The notes under the pieces: model-generated
What the model was told of the DNA's origin: nothing
Seen by the model: only the letters and a program-made list of their open reading frames with translations
Database searches by the model: none
NCBI RefSeq assembly: GCF_000973725.1
Contig: NZ_CP009621.1
Coordinates: 2,880,001-2,944,000, forward strand
Source of the DNA: Pontibacter korlensis
Lineage (GTDB): Bacteria; Bacteroidota; Bacteroidia; Cytophagales; Hymenobacteraceae
DNA length: 64,000 nucleotides
Direction: 5' to 3'
Shown: in pieces, positions 26,506-35,319 of the stretch
How positions within the stretch are numbered: position 1 is the first letter of the stretch
Layout: every line of letters begins with the position of its first letter
Translations under genes and position numbers: made by a program

Positions 26506-27774
26506 ATGAATCACCCGAACATACCTTTGGCCGAACGCATGCGGCCGCATAACCTTGATCAGTATTACGGACAGAAGCACCTGGTAGGGCCAGACGGAAT
26601 ACTACGGCGCTACATAGAAGGCGGCGTGATACCGAGTATGATCTTGTGGGGACCTCCGGGAGTGGGAAAAACCACGCTGGCTAACATTATCGCTAACCAG
26701 ATGAAGGTGCCTTTCGTGGCGCTGAGTGCCATTAACTCTGGCGTGAAGGACATCCGGGAGGTGATCGATCAGGCCAAAAAACGTCAGGGCACAGTACTGT
26801 TCATCGACGAGATACACCGCTTTAACAAATCGCAGCAGGATGCCTTGCTGGGCGCTGTAGAGAAAGGTACAGTAACGCTAGTTGGTGCTACTACCGAAAA
26901 CCCCTCCTTCGAGGTTATTTCAGCTTTGCTATCGCGCTGCCAGGTATACATTCTAAAGCACCTTACAAAGGATGAGCTAATAGAGCTGGTAGACAAAGCA
27001 CTGGAACAGGACGAGTGGATGCGCCACCGCAAAGTGCGGGTGCAGGAGCATGAAGCTCTGCTGACAATTTCTGGCGGTGATGCCCGGAAGCTTTTGAACC
27101 TGTTAGAGATCGTTGCCGAAGGCGTACAAGGGGATGAGGTTGTAGTTACCAATGAGCTGGTGAAACAGGTAGCGCAGCAGAATATTGTAATGTACGATAA
27201 GTCTGGTGAGATGCACTACGACCTGGTTTCAGCCTTTATCAAATCAATTCGTGGCTCTGATCCGAATGCTGCCGTATACTGGCTGGCACGCATGATAGAG
27301 GGCGGCGAAGATCCAAAATTTATCGCACGTCGTCTGCTTATTGCTGCTTCAGAAGATATCGGTCTGGCTAACTCCAATGCCTTGCTTATGGCAACAAACT
27401 GCTTCCAGGCAGTGCAAATGATCGGCTACCCCGAGGCAGAAATTATTCTTTCGCAGTGCACGGTATACTTAGCCACATCTCCTAAGAGCAACGCTTCGTA
27501 CAAAGCCATCAAAACGGCGCGGGCGTTGGTGCAGCAAACAGGTAACCTGCCGGTGCCCTTGCACCTGCGTAATGCGCCTACCAAGCTGATGAAGGAGGTG
27601 GGTTATGGTAATAACTACAAGTACGCGCACGACTACGAAGGAAATTTTGTGCAGCAGGAGTTTATGCCGCAGGAGCTAAGTAATACTGCAGTTTACCAGC
27701 CTGGTAACAACGCCCGTGAGCGCGACATGCTAAAGCAGCTGCAGGCACAGTGGGGCAAAAAGTATCGATATTAA
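26506..27774 (+). CDS. rarA: Replication-associated recombination protein A (RarA/MgsA AAA ATPase)
   Basis: The 422-residue protein begins PLAERMRPHNLDQYYGQKHLVGPDGILRR, the family opening. Walker A GPPGVGKTT, Walker B VLFIDEIHRFNKSQQDALL, sensor ATTENPSFEV and the arginine-finger region are intact, followed by the MgsA C-terminal domain (SGEMHYDLVSAFIKSIRGSDPNAAVYWLARMIEGGEDPKFIARR). RarA acts at stalled replication forks together with RecA and SSB. Start at 26506 fits both the promoter position and the family; the longer TTG frame adds 12 residues. It overlaps in reading space with the start region of the small membrane protein gene behind it. Confidence 0.94.
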   Translation: MNHPNIPLAERMRPHNLDQYYGQKHLVGPDGILRRYIEGGVIPSMILWGPPGVGKTTLANIIANQMKVPFVALSAINSGVKDIREVIDQAKKRQGTVLFIDEIHRFNKSQQDALLGAVEKGTVTLVGATTENPSFEVISALLSRCQVYILKHLTKDELIELVDKALEQDEWMRHRKVRVQEHEALLTISGGDARKLLNLLEIVAEGVQGDEVVVTNELVKQVAQQNIVMYDKSGEMHYDLVSAFIKSIRGSDPNAAVYWLARMIEGGEDPKFIARRLLIAASEDIGLANSNALLMATNCFQAVQMIGYPEAEIILSQCTVYLATSPKSNASYKAIKTARALVQQTGNLPVPLHLRNAPTKLMKEVGYGNNYKYAHDYEGNFVQQEFMPQELSNTAVYQPGNNARERDMLKQLQAQWGKKYRY

Positions 27775-27791
27775 CACCAGAGCTGAAGATC

Positions 27792-27995
27792 GTGAACAGA
27801 TTGGTATTTATACTTTCGTTTGTGCTGTTAATTTGTTTGTATATTGTGTGGGGACTGCTGGGGTATGCCTTTGGAGGTATTCTGATAGTAATTGGCACCA
27901 TGGCACTAGTGTACTGGCGCCGCCGTTACCTGCACATGAAACCCTATTGGGCTGGCAAGCTTTCCGATATTCCAAAGTATTTTACACTACCTTAG
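27792..27995 (+). CDS. Small membrane protein, function unknown
   Basis: The frame from GTG 27792 gives 67 residues with one long or two short hydrophobic helices (LVFILSFVLLICLYIVWGLLGYAFGGILIVIGTMALVYW), then a basic tail RRRYLHMKPYWAGKLSDIPKYF. An earlier GTG at 27750 would overlap the rarA end by 25 bases. It follows rarA by 17 bp and is probably cotranscribed. The charged loop after the helices looks cytoplasmic. It is not recognised, and could be a spurious frame, though the clear membrane segments argue for a gene. Confidence 0.55.
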   Translation: MNRLVFILSFVLLICLYIVWGLLGYAFGGILIVIGTMALVYWRRRYLHMKPYWAGKLSDIPKYFTLP

Positions 27996-28158
27996 CTAAT
28001 TACCCTTTCTGAGGCAGTGGCTAAGAATGTTTGTCTATAAAAAGGTAATGTTGGTCGAGAAGAGGTGAGGTAGATGAACTTTAAGCTCTATTTTTGTTTA
28101 TGAAGTATGAAGCAGTAGGCTTCTCAAGTATAAAGAACAAACCAAACCCTAACCTAAC

Positions 28159-29922
28159 ATGCTAAATTTCCTGAAGTATGTGCTGGCTACAATTGTAGGC
28201 CTGCTCATATTCTTCTTCATCAGTATACTCCTGCTGATTGGAATTGCCGCCAGCACTGCCTCTAAAGATGAGGTGAAAATAGCCGATAGCTCAGTGCTGG
28301 AACTTAAGTTTGACAAACCAATCTCTGAGCGCGACCCTAAAGATCCTTTCTCTGAACTTGGCTTATCTTTTGGTGGTTTTTCCAGCACCGATGGCTTAGA
28401 TCAAATCAAAGCTTCTATCCGCCGTGCTAAAAACGATGATAAGATTGAGGGTATCTTCCTGAACATGACCTTTGTTGATGCCGGTATGGGCAAACTGGAG
28501 GAAATCCGTAAAGACCTGATCGACTTTAAGAAGTCTGGTAAATTTATCGTTTCCTATACAGACCTTTCAACTGAAAAAGCTTACTACTTAGCCTCTGTTG
28601 CTGATAAAATCTACATGAACCCAATGGGTACGGTAGAATTTAACGGCATGAGCTCTGAGCTGTACTTCTTTAAGCGCTTGCTCGACAAGCTCAACATCGA
28701 GGCACAGATCTTTAAGGTAGGTACTTATAAGAGTGCTGTAGAGCCTTTCTTCCTGGAGAAGGCCAGTGAGGCTAACCGCGAGCAGCTGAACTCTTTCCTG
28801 AACTCTATCAACAACTACCAGCTGAAGCAAATTGCTGATTCGCGTGGCATGACGACAGAGCAGCTGAAAGAGGTGCAGGACAACCTGCTGGTACGCGATC
28901 CTGAAGATGCCAAGAAGTATAAGCTTATCACTGACATCGGTTATTACGACGAGGCGATCTCCTACATGAAAGAGCAAATGGGTATTGAGGAGAAAGAAAA
29001 GCTGGAGATGGTACAGCTGTCGAAGTATAAGAAGACACGTGCCGATGGAGAAATCAGTACTTCTAAAAACCGCATTGCCCTAGTATATGCCGAGGGAGAT
29101 ATAGTAGACGGAGAAGGTGATGAAGATAACATTGGAGGTCGTCGTTTTGCTGATGCCATCCGCGATGCCCGCCTGGATGAGAATGTAAAGGCAGTGGTGC
29201 TGCGTATTAGCTCGCCGGGTGGTAGCGCCCTTGCTTCCGACGTGATCTGGCGTGAGATTCAGCTGACTAAAAAGGTGAAGCCAGTGATTGCCTCTATGTC
29301 TGATGTAGCTGCCTCTGGAGGTTATTACATTGCAATGGGCTGCGATACTATTGTGGCGCACCCGAACACCATTACAGGCAGTATCGGTGTGTTCGGTATA
29401 GTGCCGAATATCCAGGGCTTCATGAACGACAAGTTGGGTATTACCGTAGATCACGTGAACACTGGTAAATTCTCTGATATGCCAACGCTGACCCGCCCTA
29501 TGACAGCGCAGGAAAAAGAGATCATGCAGCACCAGATCAACCAGATTTATGAAGTATTCACTAGCAAAGCTGCCACTGGCCGTAACATGACGCAGGACCA
29601 GCTGAAGGAATATGCCTCAGGCCGCGTTTGGTCTGGTATAGAAGCCAAAGAGCGTAACCTGGTGGATATGTACGGCGGTTTGGATGAAGCCCTTGCCATT
29701 GCAGCTAAAAAAGCCGGCATAGAGGATGACTACCGCTTGAAAGAGCTGCCAGCCCGCAAATCTTTCCTGGATGAGTTTATGAGTGGTATGGGCTCGCAAG
29801 CGAAAGAGCAGGCTATTAAGGCAGAGATGGGCGAACTTTACCCATTCTATAAGCTCTACAAGAAAGCTTCTACATTGAAAGGCATTCAGGCTCGTATGCC
29901 TTATGAATTAACAGTAGAATAA
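28159..29922 (+). CDS. sppA: Signal peptide peptidase SppA, 67K type
   Basis: The 587-residue protein has one N-terminal membrane anchor (about 7-32) and two tandem protease-fold domains, as in E. coli SppA. The catalytic dyad is intact: Lys191 in GTYKSAVEPF of the first domain and Ser356 in SSPGGSALASDV of the second. SppA degrades signal peptides left in the membrane after secretory protein cleavage. Other family blocks are SYTDLSTEKAYYLASVADKIYMNPMG and ASGGYYIAMGCDTIVAHPNTITGSIGV. It is transcribed alone; a TATTTTTG box at 28089-28096 is a possible -7 element and a terminator follows the gene. Confidence 0.95.
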   Translation: MLNFLKYVLATIVGLLIFFFISILLLIGIAASTASKDEVKIADSSVLELKFDKPISERDPKDPFSELGLSFGGFSSTDGLDQIKASIRRAKNDDKIEGIFLNMTFVDAGMGKLEEIRKDLIDFKKSGKFIVSYTDLSTEKAYYLASVADKIYMNPMGTVEFNGMSSELYFFKRLLDKLNIEAQIFKVGTYKSAVEPFFLEKASEANREQLNSFLNSINNYQLKQIADSRGMTTEQLKEVQDNLLVRDPEDAKKYKLITDIGYYDEAISYMKEQMGIEEKEKLEMVQLSKYKKTRADGEISTSKNRIALVYAEGDIVDGEGDEDNIGGRRFADAIRDARLDENVKAVVLRISSPGGSALASDVIWREIQLTKKVKPVIASMSDVAASGGYYIAMGCDTIVAHPNTITGSIGVFGIVPNIQGFMNDKLGITVDHVNTGKFSDMPTLTRPMTAQEKEIMQHQINQIYEVFTSKAATGRNMTQDQLKEYASGRVWSGIEAKERNLVDMYGGLDEALAIAAKKAGIEDDYRLKELPARKSFLDEFMSGMGSQAKEQAIKAEMGELYPFYKLYKKASTLKGIQARMPYELTVE

Positions 29923-29963
29923 TGAGTTAAATTGAGCGATCTGCTCAGCATAGCCACAACTTT

Positions 29964-30004
29964 AAAACCGCTTTCAGGTATTATGCCTGAAGGCGGTTTT
30001 TGTT
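29964..30004 (+). terminator. Terminator of sppA
   Basis: AAAACCGC and TTCAGG (from 29964) pair with CCTGAA and GCGGTTTT (to 30001), with a TATTATG loop and one unpaired base each side, followed by T's. Confidence 0.85.
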
Positions 30005-30124
30005 TTATGGCAAAGCTATTTTTCGCAACTTTGCCCAGAAGGCTTTCAGTTACTAGCCTATCATGAAGTAACACTAAACGGCAGGGCCTTTGCCTTTCCA
30101 TACAACTTCTCATTTACATAAACT

Positions 30125-30940
30125 ATGATGCAGCAACTACAGGAATCAGCGGAATATTTAAAGAAGCACATCGGGGACTTAGCACCTGAATTTGGAATTA
30201 TACTGGGCACAGGCTTAGGAGCCTTGGTAAACGAGCTGGAGATAAGCCATGCTATCTCTTACGCCGAGATTCCAAACTTTCCTGTTTCTACCGTAGAGAG
30301 CCACTCAGGCAAGCTTACCTTCGGACACTTGGCAGGACGCCCTGTGGTGGTCATGCAAGGCAGGTTCCATTACTACGAAGGGTATAACATGGACCAGGTG
30401 GTATTTCCGGTGCGTGTAATGAAGCTGTTAGGCGTTAAGAAGCTGTTTGTTTCTAATGCAGCCGGAGGCTTGAACCCACGCTTCGACACCAGTGACCTGA
30501 TGGTGATCACGGATCACATAAACCTGCAGCCAAGCAACCCACTTATTGGTAAGAACCTGGATGAGCTGGGCCCACGTTTCCCGGACATGAGCGACGTGTA
30601 TGACGAGCACATGGTACGTGAGGCAATGGTTATTGCTGAGGATGCTGGATTTACTGTGCAGGAAGGGGTGTACGTAAGTGTACCTGGCCCTATGCTGGAA
30701 ACACCTGCTGAGTACAGGTACTTAAGCTTTATCGGTGCCGATGCAGTTGGTATGTCTACCGTGCCTGAGGTAATTGCTGCCCGCCACATGGGTATGCCTG
30801 TATTTGCTGTTTCGGTTATTACAGACATGTGTACTCCAGATCGCATTAAGAAAGTAAAGCTGTCTGACATATTAGAAGCAGCCGCCATAGCAGAGCCCCG
30901 TATGACTTTGCTTATCCGGGAGTTAGTACGACGCAGCTAA
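30125..30940 (+). CDS. punA: Purine-nucleoside phosphorylase (trimeric, PNP I family)
   Basis: The 271-residue enzyme shows the family motifs: IILGTGLGALVNELE (phosphate loop), SHSGKLTFG, VVMQGRFHYYEGY, the VSNAAGGLNPRF strand (about 117-128), the purine-site stretch VSVPGPMLETPAEYRYL and DAVGMSTVPEVIAARHMGM. It splits inosine and guanosine (and their deoxy forms) with phosphate to base and ribose-1-phosphate in purine salvage. Length and the glutamate in EVIAARH fit the trimeric, 6-oxopurine-specific type rather than hexameric DeoD. It sits alone between two hairpin terminators. Confidence 0.94.
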   Translation: MMQQLQESAEYLKKHIGDLAPEFGIILGTGLGALVNELEISHAISYAEIPNFPVSTVESHSGKLTFGHLAGRPVVVMQGRFHYYEGYNMDQVVFPVRVMKLLGVKKLFVSNAAGGLNPRFDTSDLMVITDHINLQPSNPLIGKNLDELGPRFPDMSDVYDEHMVREAMVIAEDAGFTVQEGVYVSVPGPMLETPAEYRYLSFIGADAVGMSTVPEVIAARHMGMPVFAVSVITDMCTPDRIKKVKLSDILEAAAIAEPRMTLLIRELVRRS

Positions 30941-30959
30941 GAGTTCAGAAAATATACTT

Positions 30960-30994
30960 GCAAAGGCAGAAACGGTGGTCGTTTCTGCCTTTGC
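30960..30994 (+). terminator. Terminator of the purine-nucleoside phosphorylase gene
   Basis: A perfect 15-bp stem (30960-30974 with 30980-30994) surrounds GTGGT. It shares the AAAGGCAGAA core with the terminators at 4648 and 19937. The T tract after it is short. Confidence 0.8.
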
Positions 30995-31015
30995 TGCTTT
31001 ATAGAAGCCTCACTG

Positions 31016-31797
31016 TTACAATACAGAACTATGTAAGTACCCATAAAGTAGCAGCAGGGCCACCATGTTGTTGAACATATGCAGTGCCACCGCCCAACCT
31101 AGGCCTAAGCGCAGGCGTGTGTAGCCCAGAAATATACCTCCTATAAACTTAGGCAATAGCAGTATCAAAAGGAGGTAGAATGGCAGAGAGGTTCCTTGAT
31201 AGTTGACCAGGTGCATAAGCGCAAACAGCGCTGTAGAAGTATAGAATACCAGCCCAAAATGCCGCTTCCAGAGCAGGTAAGACATAGCCTTCAGCCGTCT
31301 TAAAGTAAAAAAGGCTATCATAGCACCGGCCAGTACTAACACAGCAACTACACAAATCAGCAAGTTGCCATCCAGCACATAAGCGACTACCGGACCATAA
31401 TGAAATAGAAAGACAAGAACAGCTACCAATAAAAGACTGCGGGAGTACACCAGGGGCAACCTGAATATAATCTCTTCTGCTAGTGAGCTTAGCAGCACGA
31501 CCGATACCAGTAAAGAAAGGGCAGGTCTGCAGTATAACTTTTTGCGAAGTTGGCATCAGCGTAGCCCATACCAAGCATATTGGAAAGGTAAGCAGTACCG
31601 CTCAGCAGGACTATCTGAATAGCCAGCTCTATGAATGCGAGCTGAAAAATTAGCGGGAGCTTTTTCTCCCCTACATTATGCTCACGCTTTACTTGCTTTG
31701 GCTGCCGTGCAAATAACCACAGCTTTTCAAGCGTGTCCAGCAAATGAGGTGGAGGAGTAGCTGGTGCCGCTGCCGTGTAGAGGAATGGTGTTTTCAT
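31016..31797 (-). pseudogene. CPBP-family intramembrane protease gene split by a frameshift
   Basis: The N-terminal piece opens at ATG 31797 (102 residues: MKTPFLYTAAAPATPPP..., one membrane helix) and runs out at TAA 31489. The C-terminal piece (160 residues, from GTG 31498) is in another frame and overlaps by 10 bases. Together they form one typical CPBP (Abi/Rce1-like) protein: the EEIIFR motif (LAEEIIFRLPLVYS) lies just after the shift, then ALFALMHLVNY and ALHMFNNMVALL carry the conserved histidines. A one-base deletion near 31490-31510 would restore the frame. Either the gene is decayed, the read is wrong, or two coupled pieces are made. Catalytic motifs all survive in the second piece. 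Confidence 0.7.
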
Positions 31798-31912
31798 AGT
31801 TTATGGGTAGCGTGTAGGGTGGCAGGTATACTTGTCATCGTAATTCACAAAGTAGGCTGAAAGTAAGCTGGAATACTAAAGTGTACTCTGTTAGGCAGGG
31901 TATGGTTAGGGC

Positions 31913-31942
31913 ATAAAAAAACGGCTGCCCGTAGAGCAGCCG
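31913..31942 (-). terminator. Terminator of the TonB/DUF4249 operon
   Basis: CGGCTGC (31922-31928) pairs with GCAGCCG (31936-31942); on the minus strand this is followed by a run of seven T's. It lies 20 bp after the DUF4249 stop. Confidence 0.85.
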
Positions 31943-31963
31943 CTGGTAACTATTGTAGTCTGT

Positions 31964-32779
31964 TTACTTCTTTATGACGACCATTTTTCTGTCATAGACA
32001 AGGTTAGTAAAGATACCGAAGCCTCCCTCCACCGACGACTTAATTTGTGAAGGCTGTGCAAAAGGGTTTCCATTAGCGTCTTTGGCATCAGAGATAGAGC
32101 GCAGGAAGTTGTGATACTGCTTTTCGATATGGTACAGCGTTATGATAAGGGTATCGCCTTCATCATACTTGTAAGACGAACCGTATGATACGCGCTTGCC
32201 ATTGGTCAGCTCATCAGAAGTAACCATATCGCGGTCCGAGCCCCCACTCAGGCTATCTACGTGAACCATATAGCGGTAATAATTATCCGTGTTAGGGTCA
32301 TCATGAAAAGAGGTAAGCAGGAGTGCTTCGTCTTTGTCGTTAAATTTCCACTCAACCTCCTCTATAGGCACTTTGGCCAATAACTTGGTAAAGCCGGTTA
32401 CTTTGCGCCCTTTGCCGTCAGTTACTTCTATCTGGTAAACCTGGCCTGGCTGACCATTCACGATCTCTGTGGAAGTATGGGTATAAAAGCGGCCGGTACT
32501 TTTTATAAGAACCGGTTTATACTGTAGCTTTACCCGCTTTCCGGTATGGGTGGTAACGTATACCTCTGCATCTGGTACCAAGGGTGGCGTAGGCTCTTCA
32601 AAATACCCGGCACTCTCCAGCACCGAGGCACGTATTGGTGCTCCCTTCTCCAGGTAACATTCTACCACCAACTGCGGCTCATGCGCTGGTAAGTCTACAT
32701 CTATATCCTTCTCCAGATCGCAGGAAGAAAGAATTAAGAGTAGGGGCATGAGCAAGTTTAAAAGTAGCTTTTGCTTCAT
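31964..32779 (-). CDS. DUF4249 lipoprotein
   Basis: The 271-residue protein has a lipoprotein signal ending LILSSC (Cys about 20) and then the DUF4249 pattern: DIDVDLPAHEPQLVVECYLEKGAPIRASVLESAGYFE, DAEVYVTTHTGKRVKL and YQIEVTDGKGRKVTGFTKL. Members are found next to TonB receptors in Bacteroidota and are presumed surface partners, like SusD with SusC, though with an unrelated fold. Its start overlaps the stop of the TonB gene by one base, so the two are translated from one message and probably form one uptake complex. The ligand is unknown. Confidence 0.9.
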   Translation of the reverse strand: MKQKLLLNLLMPLLLILSSCDLEKDIDVDLPAHEPQLVVECYLEKGAPIRASVLESAGYFEEPTPPLVPDAEVYVTTHTGKRVKLQYKPVLIKSTGRFYTHTSTEIVNGQPGQVYQIEVTDGKGRKVTGFTKLLAKVPIEEVEWKFNDKDEALLLTSFHDDPNTDNYYRYMVHVDSLSGGSDRDMVTSDELTNGKRVSYGSSYKYDEGDTLIITLYHIEKQYHNFLRSISDAKDANGNPFAQPSQIKSSVEGGFGIFTNLVYDRKMVVIKK

Positions 32780-35088
32780 CAGAATCTAAAATTATAGGTA
32801 ACTGAAGGGATAACAGGGAACAGCGATACCTGCTTCGCCTGAAAACCGATCGTTTCCTCGTCGTGGATATCCTTCTGCTGCTCAAAGTACACAAAGTACG
32901 GGTTGCGGCGGTTATAGGCATTGTATACACTAAAGGTCAGGTCTGCTTCGCCGCGCTTGGGCTTTAGCTTGAGTACAGCACCAAGGTCCAGGCGGTGATA
33001 AGCTTCTAACCTGTAGGCGTTTCGGTCTTCATAAATAGGCACAACCGAGGCTGACTTGCCCTCCACATCCTGAAAAGCAAACCGTGCGACAGGTACCGAA
33101 TATGCATTGCCTGTGCCGTATACAAAGGCTCCTGTCAGGGTTAGCCGTTTGTTAAGCTTATGCATGACCACTAGGCTTACATCGTGGCGTCGGTCGTAAC
33201 GAGCCGGAAAACGCCTGCCTCCGTTTATGCCGTCGAACTGGCGCCAGGTCCATGAGAGGGTGTAGCCTAACCAACCAGTAGTTTTACCCCGTACTTTTTC
33301 CAGATAGATTTCATTGCCGTAGCTATAGCCCTTTCCGAACAGGAAATCATTCTCCAGGCTATCGTTCACAAACAGATTTGCTCCGTCTCGGAAGTCGATC
33401 TGGTTCTGCATCCATTTGTAGTATACTTCATTAGAGATAAGGTACTTGCCTCTGCCAAAAATATGGCTCAAACCAAGAGCTGCCTGCTGGGAGCGCTGTG
33501 GCTTTACTCCACGGTTAGAAGGATACCAGATATCGGTTGGAAGGGATGCGCCGGAATTAGTGAGCAGGTGCACGTACTGCATCATGCTGGCATAGCTCGC
33601 TTTTAGGGCTGTACTCTCGTTGAAGGTATACTTAACTGAGGCACGTGGCTCCAGGGCAGCGTAATTTTTGCCAGCACTGTTGAATCCTGATAGGCGGAGG
33701 CCATAATTCAGCGAAACCATCGGGCTTATAACATAATCGTCGGAAACGTAAAGCCCAAACTCACTGCCGCTGTAAGAGTTGCCTGTCCCATAGTTCAGAG
33801 TACTGTCCTCCGATTCAAAGTTCAAGCGCCCCACAGTAAAGTTGTGGTGTGTGGCTTGGGCTCCAAACTTCAGGCTGTGCCCTTTCCCTAAAAACCAATC
33901 AAAGTCGGTCTTCAAAGTATAATCCTCCACAGCAGAAGTTAGGGTAAAGCTGAAAATATCAATCTTGTTGTTTATGTTATACTTGTATCCGGTATAACCA
34001 AGGGAGGTAGAGGCGTATAAATTGTCATTGAACTTATGGCGCCAATTAAGGTTGCCCATTGTATTACCCCAATCGAAGCCAAACGAAAAGCCGCTGTCGT
34101 TAAAGCCAAAGAGGTCACGGCCATAGTAACCCCCTAGGGTTAGTTCATCCTTCTTGTTTAGCTTATAACTTACATTACCGTTAAGGTCGTAGAAGTAATA
34201 ATCAGGTATAGGGTTATAGTCTTTATTGCCTTCGTTCAGGCGGTTAATCTGGCGTGTAAAAATGTCGGCATAAGTGCGGCGCCCGGAAACAGAAAAGTTC
34301 AGCTTATCTTTCACGATGGGCCCGTCTACCGTTAAGCGGGAGGAGATAAGGCCAATACCGCCTTTGGTGCTTATGCGCTCGTTGTTGCCCTTATGCATGC
34401 TTACATCCACCACCGATGAAAGCCGTCCTCCAAATTGGGCAGGAAAGCCTCCCTTGTAGAGTTCAACACTCTTTACGGCATCCGGGTTAAACACACTGAA
34501 GAAGCCGAACAGGTGAGAGGGGTTATAAATCATAGCCCCATCCAACAGTACCAGGTTCTGGTCAGGGCCGCCGCCGCGCACATATAAACCCGAGCTGCCT
34601 TCTCCGCCCGACTGTATGCCAGGCTTTAGCTGCATCGTTTTTACCAGGTCCACCTCCCCGAAAAGAGCAGGCAATAAACTTGCTTCTCTGGATGAAAGCG
34701 ACTCGACACTCATGCGGGTATCGTTCAGTCGCTGGCGAAGTGAGCTGGCTTCTATCTCCACCACCTTCAGTTCGTTACTGGCGGGTTCTAAGGTAAAGTT
34801 AATGCTCTCGGGGTTGCCGCCTTTTAAGTTGATGTTGCGGGTATCTGTGGTATAGCCCACATAGGTTGCCTGAAGGGTATGTTTTCCTTCCGGCAGGCTT
34901 AAAGTATAAAAGCCTTTTTCGTTAGTGATGGTGCCTGCTGCAGCTTCTGCTACAGAAACTGTGGCACCAATAAGTGGTTCTCCATTTGTAGCAGCGCGTA
35001 CGTAGCCCTGTACCACCTGCTTTTGCGCCCAGGAAGGCATAGGGACCATCAGTAATAGCAGAACAAAAAGAGTATAAAGAGTACGCAT
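32779..35088 (-). CDS. TonB-dependent outer-membrane receptor with carboxypeptidase-regulatory N-domain
   Basis: The 769-residue protein has a signal peptide (LYTLFVLLLLMVPMPSWAQ), a CarboxypepD-reg-like domain (VVQGYVRAATNGEPLIGATVSVAEAAAGTITNEKGFYTLSLPEG, about 24-110), the plug domain (ALFGEVDLVKTMQLKPGIQSGGEGSSGLYVRGGGPDQNLVLLDGAMIYNPSHLFGFFS) and a beta-barrel ending in VTYNFRF. TonB-ExbB energy would drive uptake of an unknown ligand. It is shorter than SusC proteins and pairs with a DUF4249 lipoprotein instead of SusD. No sigma/anti-sigma pair is adjacent. A TTG-N19-TA element on the minus strand near 35130 is poor; the promoter is unsure. Confidence 0.93.
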   Translation of the reverse strand: MRTLYTLFVLLLLMVPMPSWAQKQVVQGYVRAATNGEPLIGATVSVAEAAAGTITNEKGFYTLSLPEGKHTLQATYVGYTTDTRNINLKGGNPESINFTLEPASNELKVVEIEASSLRQRLNDTRMSVESLSSREASLLPALFGEVDLVKTMQLKPGIQSGGEGSSGLYVRGGGPDQNLVLLDGAMIYNPSHLFGFFSVFNPDAVKSVELYKGGFPAQFGGRLSSVVDVSMHKGNNERISTKGGIGLISSRLTVDGPIVKDKLNFSVSGRRTYADIFTRQINRLNEGNKDYNPIPDYYFYDLNGNVSYKLNKKDELTLGGYYGRDLFGFNDSGFSFGFDWGNTMGNLNWRHKFNDNLYASTSLGYTGYKYNINNKIDIFSFTLTSAVEDYTLKTDFDWFLGKGHSLKFGAQATHHNFTVGRLNFESEDSTLNYGTGNSYSGSEFGLYVSDDYVISPMVSLNYGLRLSGFNSAGKNYAALEPRASVKYTFNESTALKASYASMMQYVHLLTNSGASLPTDIWYPSNRGVKPQRSQQAALGLSHIFGRGKYLISNEVYYKWMQNQIDFRDGANLFVNDSLENDFLFGKGYSYGNEIYLEKVRGKTTGWLGYTLSWTWRQFDGINGGRRFPARYDRRHDVSLVVMHKLNKRLTLTGAFVYGTGNAYSVPVARFAFQDVEGKSASVVPIYEDRNAYRLEAYHRLDLGAVLKLKPKRGEADLTFSVYNAYNRRNPYFVYFEQQKDIHDEETIGFQAKQVSLFPVIPSVTYNFRF

Positions 35089-35226
35089 CTATGCTGCTGT
35101 TACGCTGGCTTTTTTACTAAGTTAACTAAAGTATAACGCAACAGAATTGAATTTATGTTTCCAGTAACATCAAAACCACCCTTTGCTGCTTTTGGTTTTC
35201 TTAATCTCCTGTTTTCAGTATAAAAC

Positions 35227-35257
35227 AAAGGCCGTTACCTCAATGATAACGGCCTTT
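35227..35257 (-). terminator. Terminator of the tolC-like gene
   Basis: AAAGGCCGTTA (35227-35237) pairs perfectly with TAACGGCCTTT (35247-35257). On the minus strand a T-rich run follows, 63 bp after the TolC-family stop. Confidence 0.85.
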
Positions 35258-35319
35258 AGAGTAGATTGGTAGTAGTCGCGTATCTTTAAGCTTTCTTTCG
35301 GCTATGAATGTTGTGTAAC

